Of a stretch of DNA of 15,431 bases, positions 1-7,003 are shown in pieces (position 1 is the stretch's first letter; each line of letters opens with the position of its first letter). Source of the DNA: Dehalococcoidia bacterium (GTDB lineage: Bacteria; Chloroflexota; Dehalococcoidia; UBA2979); the NCBI GenBank assembly GCA_004297315.1, contig SCTU01000214.1, forward strand, positions 1-15,431. Reading direction: 5' to 3'. A program made the translations under genes and the position numbers. The notes below the pieces were generated by a model. It did not search any database and was not told where the DNA came from. It saw nothing but the letters and a program-made list of their open reading frames with translations.

Positions 1-305
1 GCGCGGTCGACGTTCCGGCTGAGGATGAGGTCGGCCTGGGCAAAGTCGTGATAGACGGCGTTGGTGACTGAATATCCGACCGTGTCGCCGGTGGCGAACG
101 CGGCGCTGATGATCAGCGTCGACAGCATGAGGCCGATGACGATGAGCGTCGTCTGGACCTTCCGGCGTGCCGCGTTACGCAGCCCCATTCGCACGAGCAG
201 GGGATTCTTCCAGGCGATCCAGCCGACGACGGAGAAGGCGACGGCCATCAGGGCCAGTCCCCCGGCCATGAACCAGACGAGCGGGATGCCGAAAAGTTCC
301 GTCAT
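1..305 (-). CDS. FtsX-family ABC transporter permease, N-terminal part (cut by window edge)
   Basis: About 101 residues of an ABC exporter permease are visible, running off the left edge. A hydrophobic helix spans about residues 6-32. A basic stretch (LRNAARRK, 42-49) follows, then a second helix at about 52-70 leading into TGDTVGYS, the usual entry to the periplasmic domain of MacB/FtsX-type permeases. The ATG at 305 overlaps the TGA of the upstream ATPase gene as ATGA (302-305), so translation is probably coupled and the two proteins form one transporter. The helix before the basic stretch is extra relative to textbook MacB, whose N-terminus is cytoplasmic. The substrate cannot be told; family members export lipoproteins, peptides or drugs, or act as mechanotransmitters. 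Family assignment is fairly sure, substrate unknown. Confidence 0.8.
   Translation of the reverse strand, partial: MTELFGIPLVWFMAGGLALMAVAFSVVGWIAWKNPLLVRMGLRNAARRKVQTTLIVIGLMLSTLIISAAFATGDTVGYSVTNAVYHDFAQADLILSRNVDR
302..305 (-). other. ATGA start/stop overlap of the ABC genes
   Basis: The TGA of the ATPase gene and the ATG of the permease gene share bases. This supports a coupled operon and fixes the permease start. Confidence 0.9.
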
Positions 306-994
306 CGATGGCGCTCCTCGCGCTCGATCAGGCCGTCTCGCATATGGACGGTGCGGTGGCAGCGGCTGGCCACTCCCGGGTCATGCGTCACGATGACGAA
401 GGTCTGGTGCTGTCGTTCGTTGAGGTCCTGCATCAGGGTCATGATCTCATCGGCGGTGACGGAGTCGAGGTCGCCGGTCGGCTCGTCCGCCCAGACGATC
501 GCCGGATCGTTCGCCAGCGCCCGCGCGATGGTCACCCGCTGCCGCTGGCCGCCGGAGAGTTCGGCAGGCTTGTGGTCCTGCCACTCGGCCAGTTTGACGT
601 GGTCCAGCACGGCCGCGGCGCGTGTGCGCGCCTCCGAGGGCTTCGTCCCGGAGACGAGCAGCGGCAACTCGACGTTCTCGACCGCGCTCAGCACGGGGAG
701 GAGGTTGTAGAACTGGAAGATGAAGCCCATCCGGCGTGCGCGGTAGGACGTCTTCCGGTCGTCATCCATGCTCGCGAGTTCGGTGCCCTCGATGCGCACC
801 GAGCCGGAGGTCGGCTCGTCGATCCCGGAGACGCAGTTGAGCAGCGTGGTCTTGCCGCAGCCGGACGGCCCCATGATGGCGACCATCTCGCCTTTTGCGA
901 CGGTGAGCGAGACCCCGCGCAAGGCGTGTACGCGCACGGCCCCGGTGTCGTAGATCTTGACGAGGTCGGTGACCTGGATGATCGGCTCGTCCAC
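302..994 (-). CDS. ABC transporter ATP-binding protein, MacB/LolD type
   Basis: A 230-residue nucleotide-binding subunit that would hydrolyse ATP on the cytoplasmic face to drive the FtsX-type permease encoded just downstream. Visible motifs: Walker A GPSGCGKT (42-49), Q-loop Gln94 in FIFQFYNLLP, signature LSGGQRQR (146-153), Walker B IVWADE with D-loop (166-177) and H-loop His204 in VTHD. The length and the FQFYNLLP Q-loop are typical of the MacB/LolD/FtsE clade. The start is GTG at 994, preceded by GGAAGGA six bases upstream; an ATG at 1001 is out of frame. The gene is divergent from the LiaF-like genes at 1154, which could mean shared control in envelope stress, but nothing in the sequence proves that. 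Confidence 0.93.
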   Translation of the reverse strand: MDEPIIQVTDLVKIYDTGAVRVHALRGVSLTVAKGEMVAIMGPSGCGKTTLLNCVSGIDEPTSGSVRIEGTELASMDDDRKTSYRARRMGFIFQFYNLLPVLSAVENVELPLLVSGTKPSEARTRAAAVLDHVKLAEWQDHKPAELSGGQRQRVTIARALANDPAIVWADEPTGDLDSVTADEIMTLMQDLNERQHQTFVIVTHDPGVASRCHRTVHMRDGLIEREERHR

Positions 995-1106
995 GTTCCA
1001 TCCTTCCGGCGGCGGTGAGTAACTGATCTAAGGTACCCGTCCTTTCCGTATCTGCCACGGTTGGCGGCCTGCCGCTCCGGCCGAGGCCTGGGGGCGTGCC
1101 CTGGCG

Positions 1107-1112
1107 TACCAT
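1107..1112 (+). promoter_or_regulatory. Putative -10 element (TACCAT) of the LiaF-like operon
   Basis: TACCAT lies 41 bases before the ATG at 1154. It fits the TANNAT pattern seen before other genes here. The 995-1153 spacer is divergent and must also hold the ABC operon promoter, for which I see no convincing hexamers. Confidence 0.3.
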
Positions 1113-1153
1113 CGCCACGCGGGCACGGCGCGGCGGGGGCGAGGGGAGGCGGC

Positions 1154-1318
1154 ATGGCGTTCGGTGTGGTCTTCATCATCGTCGGCACGCTTCTCCTGCT
1201 CGATTCGCTGGGCGTCATCCCCGAGGTCACGGCCACCGAGTTCTGGGCGGCGGCGCTGATCGGGTTTGGCGTGATGATCGTCTTCCGCGGCGCGCGCCGT
1301 TCGTGGCGGCGCCGGTGA
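1154..1318 (+). CDS. 54-residue two-helix membrane protein, LiaI/LiaF N-terminal-like
   Basis: A small integral membrane protein: a hydrophobic helix at about residues 2-16, a short turn (DSLGVIP), a second helix at about 30-44 and a very basic end (RGARRSWRRR). The pattern of helix, short loop with a Gly-Val-Ile, a Trp at the start of the second helix and a Gly-rich second helix resembles the short transmembrane module found in LiaI and at the N-terminus of LiaF. The ATG at 1154 has GGGGAGG four bases upstream. Its TGA overlaps the GTG of the next gene as GTGA (1315-1318). With that partner it would supply the first two of the four helices expected of a full LiaF. It is easily missed by gene callers because of its length. 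A frame error that splits one longer gene is the alternative. Confidence 0.7.
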   Translation: MAFGVVFIIVGTLLLLDSLGVIPEVTATEFWAAALIGFGVMIVFRGARRSWRRR

Positions 1319-1881
1319 CCTCACGATTGCGCGATGTCCTGAGCGTCACGATCGGCGCCTACCTCTGCGCGATGGGCCTGCTGCTCTTCGCAGACGAATC
1401 GGGCTGGCTGCAGATTGGCGCGCGCGGACTGGTCGAGGCCGGCTTCGGGCTGTTCTTCATCGCGCTGGGCGTGCTCGTCATCCTCGCCGAGGCGCGCGCC
1501 CGGCGCGTCCGCCGGCGGCTGTCGCAGACGTTCGGCCACATCCGCTCGGCCGAGGGCTGGTCAGTCGAGGACGGCGTCCTGCGCACCGTCTTCGGTGACA
1601 TCGACCTCGACCTGCGCGAGGCGAACCTTCCGCTCGGAGAGACGGCACTCACCCTCCTTGTGTGGGTGGGTGCGATCCGGTTGCGCGTGCCTCACGGCGT
1701 GGGACTCGAGGTGGAGGCGCAGACGTTTGTTGGGACGGTGGACGTCCTCGGGCGGCACGAGGAGGGCCTCGTGCGCGACATCCTGGTGAGGACTGACGGC
1801 TACGAGCAGCAGGAGCGCCGCCTGCACGTGCGCATCTCGACCGTCATCGGCGAACTCGAGGTCGTGCAGGACCAGGGCTAG
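1315..1881 (+). CDS. LiaF-like protein: two membrane helices plus C-terminal beta domain
   Basis: A 188-residue protein. Helices at about residues 9-25 and 37-57 are followed by a basic stretch (RARRVRRR, 61-68) and a soluble domain from about 85 that begins with the FGDIDLDLRE motif (93-102) and continues as short beta strands with regularly spaced Gly, as in the LiaF C-terminal (cell-wall-active antibiotic response) domain. In Firmicutes LiaF restrains the LiaS sensor kinase under envelope stress; whether this one does so is unknown, as no sensor kinase or regulator lies in the window. The start is GTG 1315, overlapping the stop of the 54-residue gene. The frame stays open upstream, but only this start couples the genes. 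Its TAG shares the palindrome CTAG with the convergent maf stop. Confidence 0.75.
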   Translation: MTSRLRDVLSVTIGAYLCAMGLLLFADESGWLQIGARGLVEAGFGLFFIALGVLVILAEARARRVRRRLSQTFGHIRSAEGWSVEDGVLRTVFGDIDLDLREANLPLGETALTLLVWVGAIRLRVPHGVGLEVEAQTFVGTVDVLGRHEEGLVRDILVRTDGYEQQERRLHVRISTVIGELEVVQDQG

Positions 1882-2489
1882 TCCCGGGCGGGACACACGG
1901 CGCAGCGGTCGAGGGCCGGCATTCCGGTCTCGACGCCTGCTTCGGCGAGGCACTGCCGCAGCGTCCACAGCGGGAGGCCGATCACGCCGCACTCGCAGCC
2001 GTCGATGCGTGCGACCGGGCGGAACACCGCGTCCTGGATCGCGTAGCCGCCCGCCTTGTCGAACGGCTCGCCACGCGCGATGAACTCCTCACACTCGGCG
2101 TCGGTGTAAGCGCGCATGACGACGGCCGTGCGCTGGTGCGAGACCGCCTCCACGTGACGTCCGGCCACCACGACGGCGACGCCGGTGACGACCTCGTGCG
2201 CGCGGCCGCGGAGCGCGTGGAGCATCGCGCGCGCTTCGGCGGCGTCGCCGGGCTTACCGAGCAGACGCCCTTCGAGAGCGACGACCGTGTCGCTGCCGAT
2301 CACGACGTCGCCCGGCCGGCGCGCCGCGACGGCACGCGCCTTCGACAGCGCGAGCGCTTCGGCGAGGCGGACGGGGTCGCGCTCGTCGCTCGCCTCGTCG
2401 ACGTCGGCGGGGTCGGCCTCGAAGGGCACGCCGAGCGCGGCCACGAGTGCGCGGCGACGGGGCGAGGCGGAGGCGAGGACGACGCTCAC
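1878..2489 (-). CDS. maf: Maf-family nucleoside triphosphate pyrophosphatase
   Basis: A 203-residue Maf/HAM1-superfamily house-cleaning enzyme, which hydrolyses nucleoside triphosphates (dTTP/UTP or modified pyrimidines, depending on subfamily) to the monophosphate and pyrophosphate in the cytoplasm. Seen: N-terminal LASASPRR (5-12), DVDEAS (29-34), the catalytic-acid motif GSDTVV (65-70, Asp67), Lys50 and Lys79, and GEPFDKAGGYAIQ (140-152). The chosen start is GTG 2489, which overlaps the TGA of the rRNA methyltransferase gene as GTGA (2486-2489); the open frame reaches 2528, but that extension is Arg/Pro-rich and would lie inside the upstream gene. Unusual: cysteines at 165 and 167 just before GVIGLPL, and a CxxC (196-199) in a short C-terminal tail. 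Subfamily (YhdE or YceF type) not resolved. Confidence 0.93.
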   Translation of the reverse strand: MSVVLASASPRRRALVAALGVPFEADPADVDEASDERDPVRLAEALALSKARAVAARRPGDVVIGSDTVVALEGRLLGKPGDAAEARAMLHALRGRAHEVVTGVAVVVAGRHVEAVSHQRTAVVMRAYTDAECEEFIARGEPFDKAGGYAIQDAVFRPVARIDGCECGVIGLPLWTLRQCLAEAGVETGMPALDRCAVCPARD

Positions 2490-3796
2490 GCGCGGGCGGG
2501 GATGGAGCGGTCGAGGGCGACGACGCACTCGATGTGCTGCGTCTGGGGGAACATGTCGACCGGCTGTACCTCACGGAGCGCGAAACCGCCGTCGACGAAC
2601 AGCCGGAGGTCGCGCGCGAGCGTGCTCGGGTCGCATGAGACATAAACCACGCGGCGCGCTGCCGAGGCGAGGATCGCCTCGATGACTGCGGGGAAGAGGC
2701 CCGCACGCGGCGGGTCGATGATCACGACGTCCGGTTCGGGCGTCATGCCGGGGAGCAGCGCCTCCACCTTGCCGGTGATCCGCGTCACGTTGTCGAACTG
2801 CGCGAGGTTCGCCTCGGCGTCGACACCGGCCGCCGCGGACTCCTCGATCGTGACGACCTGGTGCACCTTGTCCGCCAGTTGGCCGGCGAACGTGCCGACG
2901 CCGGCGTAGGCGTCCACAACGAGGTGCGGGGCGGCGTCGAGGACGTGTGCGACGGCGATGGCGACGAGGCGTTCCGCCTGCCGCGTGTTCACCTGGAAGA
3001 AAGCAGGCCCGGAGATCTGGTACGGCACGCCGTTCAGCGATTCGTGGTAGGTCTTTTGGCCGCTCTCGACGTGGGCGGCGCGGTGCCCGGGCCGCCACTC
3101 GATCTTCGGCTGGATCATCGCCTCGCCGGTGTTCTCGCCGATGCGGACGGCGAGTTGGTGGGCGACGATCGTGTTGCCCTGGACGCGGCGGAGCACCTCG
3201 TTCACGCGTGGGTGTGCGATCTCGCAGTGGTCGACGCGCAGGAAGCGGTGCGTCCCGCGCAGCATGAAGCCGACCTCGCCGTCGCGGCGGACGGTGAAGC
3301 GCAGGTGGTTCCGGTAGCCCCACGGGTCGTCCATCCCGACCATCGGCTGCACGACCGCGGCAACCTCGTCCGCGCTGAAGCGCCCGATACGACGGAGTTG
3401 CTCCGCGACCACCTCCGACTTGAGGCGCAACTGCTCGGGGTAGGCGGCGTGCTGCAACTGGCAGCCCCCGCAGCGTCCGAAGTACTCGCACGGCGGCTCG
3501 ACGCGCTGCGGCGAGGGGCGCAGCACGGTGATCGCGCACGCCTCGAGGTAGGTCGGGTGCTCCGCGGTGATCTCGGCAACGACGCGCTCGCCGGGCAGGG
3601 CGTACTCGACGAAGACGGTGCGGCCGTCGGGCGCCTTGCCCACGGCGCGGCCGCCGGTCGTGAAGCCGGTGCACTCCACCTCGATCGGCTCGAGGGGGCG
3701 GTCGACCAGCCAGCGGCGCTTGCCGTGACGGCCGAGGGGGACGGGCTCGGGCGGGCCCGAGGCGGCGAAGAGCGGGATCGTGGCGGGAGAAGTCAT
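2486..3796 (-). CDS. rlmD: 23S rRNA (uracil-C5)-methyltransferase, RlmD/RumA type
   Basis: A 436-residue SAM-dependent RNA m5U methyltransferase. An N-terminal TRAM-like beta domain (about 36-93) is followed by the iron-sulfur ligand set C-x5-C-x2-C (Cys103, 109, 112), with the fourth cysteine at 191 in VDHCEIAHP. The SAM site is DAYAGVGTFAGQLA (295-308), followed by IIDPPRAGLF (359-368); the catalytic nucleophile is Cys388 in VYVSCDPSTLARD, and the general base is Glu423 in QHIECV. The start is ATG 3796; the frame is open to 4240, but the extra part is low-complexity Arg-rich sequence inside the divergent peptidase gene. It is coupled to maf by GTGA. RlmD is preferred over TrmA because of the Fe-S cysteines; RlmCD-type dual specificity is possible, so the exact target uridine is inferred. 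Confidence 0.9.
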   Translation of the reverse strand: MTSPATIPLFAASGPPEPVPLGRHGKRRWLVDRPLEPIEVECTGFTTGGRAVGKAPDGRTVFVEYALPGERVVAEITAEHPTYLEACAITVLRPSPQRVEPPCEYFGRCGGCQLQHAAYPEQLRLKSEVVAEQLRRIGRFSADEVAAVVQPMVGMDDPWGYRNHLRFTVRRDGEVGFMLRGTHRFLRVDHCEIAHPRVNEVLRRVQGNTIVAHQLAVRIGENTGEAMIQPKIEWRPGHRAAHVESGQKTYHESLNGVPYQISGPAFFQVNTRQAERLVAIAVAHVLDAAPHLVVDAYAGVGTFAGQLADKVHQVVTIEESAAAGVDAEANLAQFDNVTRITGKVEALLPGMTPEPDVVIIDPPRAGLFPAVIEAILASAARRVVYVSCDPSTLARDLRLFVDGGFALREVQPVDMFPQTQHIECVVALDRSIPARA

Positions 3797-3817
3797 GCTC
3801 CCAGCGTACGGGCCCGA

Positions 3818-3823
3818 TAGGAT
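3818..3823 (+). promoter_or_regulatory. Putative -10 element (TAGGAT) of the peptidase gene
   Basis: TAGGAT followed by GG, 41 bases before the ATG at 3865, in the 68-base spacer between the divergent rlmD and peptidase genes. Confidence 0.35.
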
Positions 3824-3864
3824 GGCGCGCGAACGTGCCCGGAGGCGCGCCTGAGGAGCCCTCG

Positions 3865-5016
3865 ATGCCGGTCCGAACGTCCGACCCGTCCGCCGAGACT
3901 CCGCTCGCCTCGATCGTCCGTGCGATCGTCGGAATCCCCACGACTTCGTTTCGCGAGGGCACGGTGCTCGCCGCGGTCCGCACGTTCGCGGAGGCCCGAG
4001 GCCTCGCGTACTCCGAGGACGACTTCGGCAACGGGTACGTGACCTACCGCCGGGGCCGCGCCGCCCGCGGCGCACGGCCGCTCGTGCTGGGCGCGCACAC
4101 GGACCACCCAGGCTTCGTTGTGGAGACCGTGCGAGGGAAGCGCCTGACCCTGGCGTTCCGGGGCGGCGTCGATGCGCGCTACGGGAAGGGTGAGCGCGTC
4201 CGCGTGTACGGCGAGGACGGCCGCAGCCGAGGCGTCGCACGCATCACACGCATCCTCGCAAGCGACTCTCCCAACCGCTGGGCCCGCCGCATCAGCGGCG
4301 CCGTCGCAACGGTCGAGGATGGCGCAGCATCCGCGGGCGACCTCGCGCTCTGGGACGTGGCGGAGTGCCGCATCCGAGGCCGCATTGTCGAGGCGCGCCA
4401 GTGCGACGACCTGATCGGGGCGGTCGCGGTCCTTGCGACGCTCGACCGGCTCATGGCCCGCGGGGTCGAGGGGCACGTGATCGGCTCGTTCACACGCGCG
4501 GAGGAGTCGGGGCTGCTTGGCGCCGCCGCGGCGGCTGGCGCGCGGACACTGCCGGAAGGCGCGCTCGTGGTGGCGGTCGAGTGCTCCTCGATGGCGGGGG
4601 GGCGCGCGGAGCAGGGGGCAGGCCCGATCATCCGGGTCGGCGACTACGGGCACATCTTCTCGCCGGACATGTCGCTCTGGATGTTCCGCCTCGCGACGGA
4701 GATGCAGCAGGCGGATCCGAAGTTCAAGTTCCAGCGCAAGCTGATGGACGGCGGCACCACCGAGGCCACGGCGTACGACTTCATGGGCTACGAGACCGGC
4801 GCTGCCTGTGTCGCCCTCGGCAACTACCACAACATGGGCGAGGACTCGCGGATCGCCGCCGAAACCGTCCACCTCGACGACATCGACGGCCTCGCCGAAC
4901 TGTTCGTGCGCATGGCGCAGGACACGAAGCGCCACGCGCAGGTGCGCGCCGCCTCCGCGAAGCGCTGGGGCGAGATCGGCCGCGAGGCCGGGGTCAGGCT
5001 GAAGGCGGGCAGGTAA
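3865..5016 (+). CDS. M42-like di-metal aminopeptidase/deacylase
   Basis: A 383-residue cytosolic M20/M42-clan metallohydrolase. Metal-site residues follow the M42 order: GAHTDHPG (76-83, His78 with Asp80), bridging Asp181 in RQCDDLIG, the EE pair 213-214 in FTRAEESGLLGA (catalytic Glu plus metal ligand), Glu239 in VAVECSS where many M42 enzymes have Asp, and His322 in GNYHNMGED. A Gly-rich DGGTTEA (295-301) corresponds to the substrate-side GTDA motif. The 96-173 region between the first ligands and DD fits the M42 dimerisation insert. The start is ATG 3865 with GAGGAG six bases upstream; GTG 3835 is the longer alternative. It is divergent from rlmD with 68 bases between. The substrate (peptide or amidated small molecule) is not determined. 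Confidence 0.85.
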   Translation: MPVRTSDPSAETPLASIVRAIVGIPTTSFREGTVLAAVRTFAEARGLAYSEDDFGNGYVTYRRGRAARGARPLVLGAHTDHPGFVVETVRGKRLTLAFRGGVDARYGKGERVRVYGEDGRSRGVARITRILASDSPNRWARRISGAVATVEDGAASAGDLALWDVAECRIRGRIVEARQCDDLIGAVAVLATLDRLMARGVEGHVIGSFTRAEESGLLGAAAAAGARTLPEGALVVAVECSSMAGGRAEQGAGPIIRVGDYGHIFSPDMSLWMFRLATEMQQADPKFKFQRKLMDGGTTEATAYDFMGYETGAACVALGNYHNMGEDSRIAAETVHLDDIDGLAELFVRMAQDTKRHAQVRAASAKRWGEIGREAGVRLKAGR

Positions 5017-5026
5017 CCCCTGCCCG
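5006..5026. terminator. Hairpin between convergent peptidase and LLM genes
   Basis: A perfect 8-bp stem CGGGCAGG/CCTGCCCG with a 5-base loop that contains the TAA of the peptidase gene. There is no T-run on either side. Its place between convergent genes suggests a bidirectional terminator. Confidence 0.55.
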
Positions 5027-5043
5027 TCGCTTCGACCCTCGCG

Positions 5044-6084
5044 CTAAACCTCGCCGACTGCTGGAATCGTCTTCAGGGAAGCGATGACTTCCTTGATCTG
5101 TGCTTCCTCGTCCGGGTTCCTGGGCTCGGCGCTGAAGTTCACCTGCGTGTTGATGCCGGCGTACTTCTCACGCATCTTCGAGGGCAGTTCGTCCCACGTC
5201 CCAATGACGCAGAATTCCTCCATCATTTCGTCCGTGATCAGGCCGACCATGTCGTCCCACTTGCCCTCGATCGAGAGGCGGTGCAGTTGGGCGGCCTCGT
5301 CCGACCAGCCGTGCAGCTTCATGACATTCGAGTAGGAACGGGTGGAGGCGTAGAACGAGATCCGGCGGCGGTCACGTTCCTTCGCCGCGCGGACGTCCGC
5401 CTCCGTCCGCCCGGTGACGATGAAGCCGCCGCCGCGCACGTGGACCTTGCTCAGGTCCTTGCCGGCGCGTCGCGCACCCTCGTGCACGGCGGGGATGAGC
5501 ACCTCGCGGATGTACTTGAAGGTGCTAAAGCCGTGGATCGCGATGCCGTCCGCGACCTCGCCGGCAAGGCGGGCGTTGAACGGGTTCACGGCGGAGACGA
5601 TGACCGGGATGTCCGGGTGCTCGATCGGGCCGGGGTTGAAGAACGGGCTCGTCAGTTTGTACTGGTAGAACTCGCCCTCGTATGCGGGCTTGGTGCCGTT
5701 CTGCCATGAGTCCCAGATCGCGCGCATGCAGTTGATGTAGTCGCGCAGGTGGGGCCCCGGCGGCGCCCACGGCACGGAGAAGCGGCGCTCGTTGTGCCCC
5801 TTCACCTGCGTGCCGAGGCCGAGCACGAACCGCCCGCCCGAGTACTTCGACAGGTCCCACGCGATGTTCGCGGTGACGTGCGGGACGCGCGGGAATGCGA
5901 TCGCGACTGATGACCCGAAGTGCATGCGCTGCGTGTGCTCGGCGACGAGCACCAGCGGGAGGAACGGGTTGTGCTGGGTCTCGCCGACGGAGACGGCGTC
6001 GTAGCCCAGCCGCTCCAGGTCGCGCGCCTTCTGCGGGATCAGGTGCATGTCGGTTGGGATGCCGGTCCCGACGGTCATCGGCAT
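5044..6084 (-). CDS. LLM-class (luciferase-like) F420-dependent oxidoreductase
   Basis: A 346-residue TIM-barrel flavin/F420 enzyme of the bacterial luciferase superfamily. Supporting features: the N-terminal strand TVGTGIPTD, DAVSVGETQHNPF (29-41), HFGSSVAIAFPR (55-66), the family hallmark GGRFVLGLGTQVKGH (83-97), PVIVSAVNP (160-168) and the GWSDEA to FCVIGTWDEL region (259-300) near the C-terminus. Such proteins move hydride between F420H2 (or FMNH2) and a carbonyl or unsaturated substrate; they are abundant in Actinobacteria and Chloroflexota, and the substrate here is unknown. ATG 6084 was chosen because AGAGGA lies nine bases upstream; an in-frame GTG at 6102 adds six residues. It is convergent with the peptidase gene. 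A TACAAT element at 6166-6171 is a plausible promoter. Confidence 0.88.
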   Translation of the reverse strand: MPMTVGTGIPTDMHLIPQKARDLERLGYDAVSVGETQHNPFLPLVLVAEHTQRMHFGSSVAIAFPRVPHVTANIAWDLSKYSGGRFVLGLGTQVKGHNERRFSVPWAPPGPHLRDYINCMRAIWDSWQNGTKPAYEGEFYQYKLTSPFFNPGPIEHPDIPVIVSAVNPFNARLAGEVADGIAIHGFSTFKYIREVLIPAVHEGARRAGKDLSKVHVRGGGFIVTGRTEADVRAAKERDRRRISFYASTRSYSNVMKLHGWSDEAAQLHRLSIEGKWDDMVGLITDEMMEEFCVIGTWDELPSKMREKYAGINTQVNFSAEPRNPDEEAQIKEVIASLKTIPAVGEV

Positions 6085-6165
6085 GTTGGCGCGTCCTCTC
6101 ACTCCTGGATCGGTAGCGGGCGATGCGGGGCAGGGCCTCGATGCTGCGCGATGCCCGCGCGCGGG

Positions 6166-6171
6166 ATTGTA
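6166..6171 (-). promoter_or_regulatory. Putative -10 element (TACAAT) of the LLM gene
   Basis: On the minus strand, TACAAT (five of six matches to consensus) lies 81 bases before the ATG at 6084, inside the 130-base gap after the nucleotidyltransferase-like gene. It suggests that the LLM gene has its own promoter. No clear -35. Confidence 0.4.
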
Positions 6172-6214
6172 GCCGCCTCATGCGGCAACGGCCTTACTGC
6201 CGGAGGCAGGCGGC

Positions 6215-6823
6215 CTAGTCCGCGACGCGCGATTTCGTCTCGGGGTGTTCGAGGACGGCCCACACGGCCTCCTCCGTGTGGCGGGCCACGCGGCCCTCGC
6301 GCAGGAGGCGCACGACGAGGCGGCTGTCATAGCCGGCGTCCAGCATGCGCTGCGCGACGGCATCCACGCGGTTGGTCGCCCCAAGCACCACGCCGAGCAC
6401 GAGTTCCCACTCGAGCGGCGTGCACAGGACGCCGGTGCCGCGGCAGTCGACCTTCACGCGCGCATCCCAGAGTGACGGCACCTCGCGCGGCGCGAGCGAT
6501 TCGTACGGGCCGTGAAACACGGGGTCGCCGAACACGAAGACGGGCACGCTATGACGCATGAAATGGAGACGGTTCGCTGCGAGGTGCGCCCCCTGGCCCC
6601 AGTCGGTGGAGACGCCGAGCATCTCCCCCAGCGCGAGCAGCGCGGACTCCGTCGTGATGAACTCGAGGTTGGTGCCGGGGACTTCGACAGCCTGGAGTCG
6701 GGCGGATGCGGCGCCGGTCAAGGCCCACGGCTGATCCGCGGCGGCCTCCTGGATTACCCGCACGAGGGGGCCCAGGATCGCCAACTGGCGCTCTTCGGGG
6801 TCGAAGCCCGGCTCCAAGTTCAC
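6215..6823 (-). CDS. Nucleotidyltransferase-fold protein with altered catalytic site
   Basis: A 202-residue protein. Its layout recalls small nucleotidyltransferases: WALTGAASARLQAV (33-46) matches the helix with the Gly-Ser motif, and VPGTNLEFITTES (48-60) sits where the catalytic DxD strand followed by a Thr normally lies. The acids there read Asn52-Leu-Glu54, and the Gly-Ser position reads Gly-Ala, so nucleotidyl transfer may be lost. A later strand and helix (CTPLEWELVLGVVLGATNRVD, about 134-154) correspond to the C-terminal helix pair of this fold. The start is GTG 6823 with GAGAGGG upstream; ATG 6901 would overlap a good -10 element and lacks a ribosome site. It lies upstream of the LLM gene in the same direction, 130 bases away, and divergent from the DtxR gene. 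Function unknown; fold assignment tentative. Confidence 0.5.
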   Translation of the reverse strand: MNLEPGFDPEERQLAILGPLVRVIQEAAADQPWALTGAASARLQAVEVPGTNLEFITTESALLALGEMLGVSTDWGQGAHLAANRLHFMRHSVPVFVFGDPVFHGPYESLAPREVPSLWDARVKVDCRGTGVLCTPLEWELVLGVVLGATNRVDAVAQRMLDAGYDSRLVVRLLREGRVARHTEEAVWAVLEHPETKSRVAD

Positions 6824-6896
6824 TCGCGCAGTGCCCTCTCGTTGCCGGCAGATGGGCGGGTGACAGGTCGAGCGCAGACCCTCGCCCAGAGGTCGG

Positions 6897-6902
6897 ATCA
6901 TA
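6897..6902 (-). promoter_or_regulatory. Putative -10 element (TATGAT) of the nucleotidyltransferase-like gene
   Basis: On the minus strand, TATGAT lies 73 bases before the GTG at 6823. It argues against the upstream ATG at 6901, which would sit inside it. The 6824-7003 divergent spacer has no other gene; CACGAT at 6975-6980 may serve the DtxR gene. Confidence 0.4.
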
Positions 6903-7003
6903 CCGACGGACGGCGCTAGCCGCCTTCGGTCGGCTGGACCCCGCGGCCCCCTTGCTCCCCCTTGCGCGCCCTGCCACGATGGGGCCTGCCGGAGGTTCCC
7001 GCG

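Noticed and set aside
2571..4031. Long antisense open frames across rlmD and the spacer beside it
   Set aside because: Arg/Pro/Ala-rich shadow of a well-supported gene; no family motif. High GC keeps other frames open.
2486..4240. N-terminal extension of the rRNA methyltransferase to 4240
   Set aside because: The extra 148 codons run antisense into the peptidase gene and are Arg-rich; the TRAM domain begins shortly after the ATG at 3796.
6899..6901. ATG 6901 as the start of the nucleotidyltransferase-like gene
   Set aside because: No ribosome site precedes it, and it lies within a good TATGAT element; GTG 6823 has GAGAGGG upstream.
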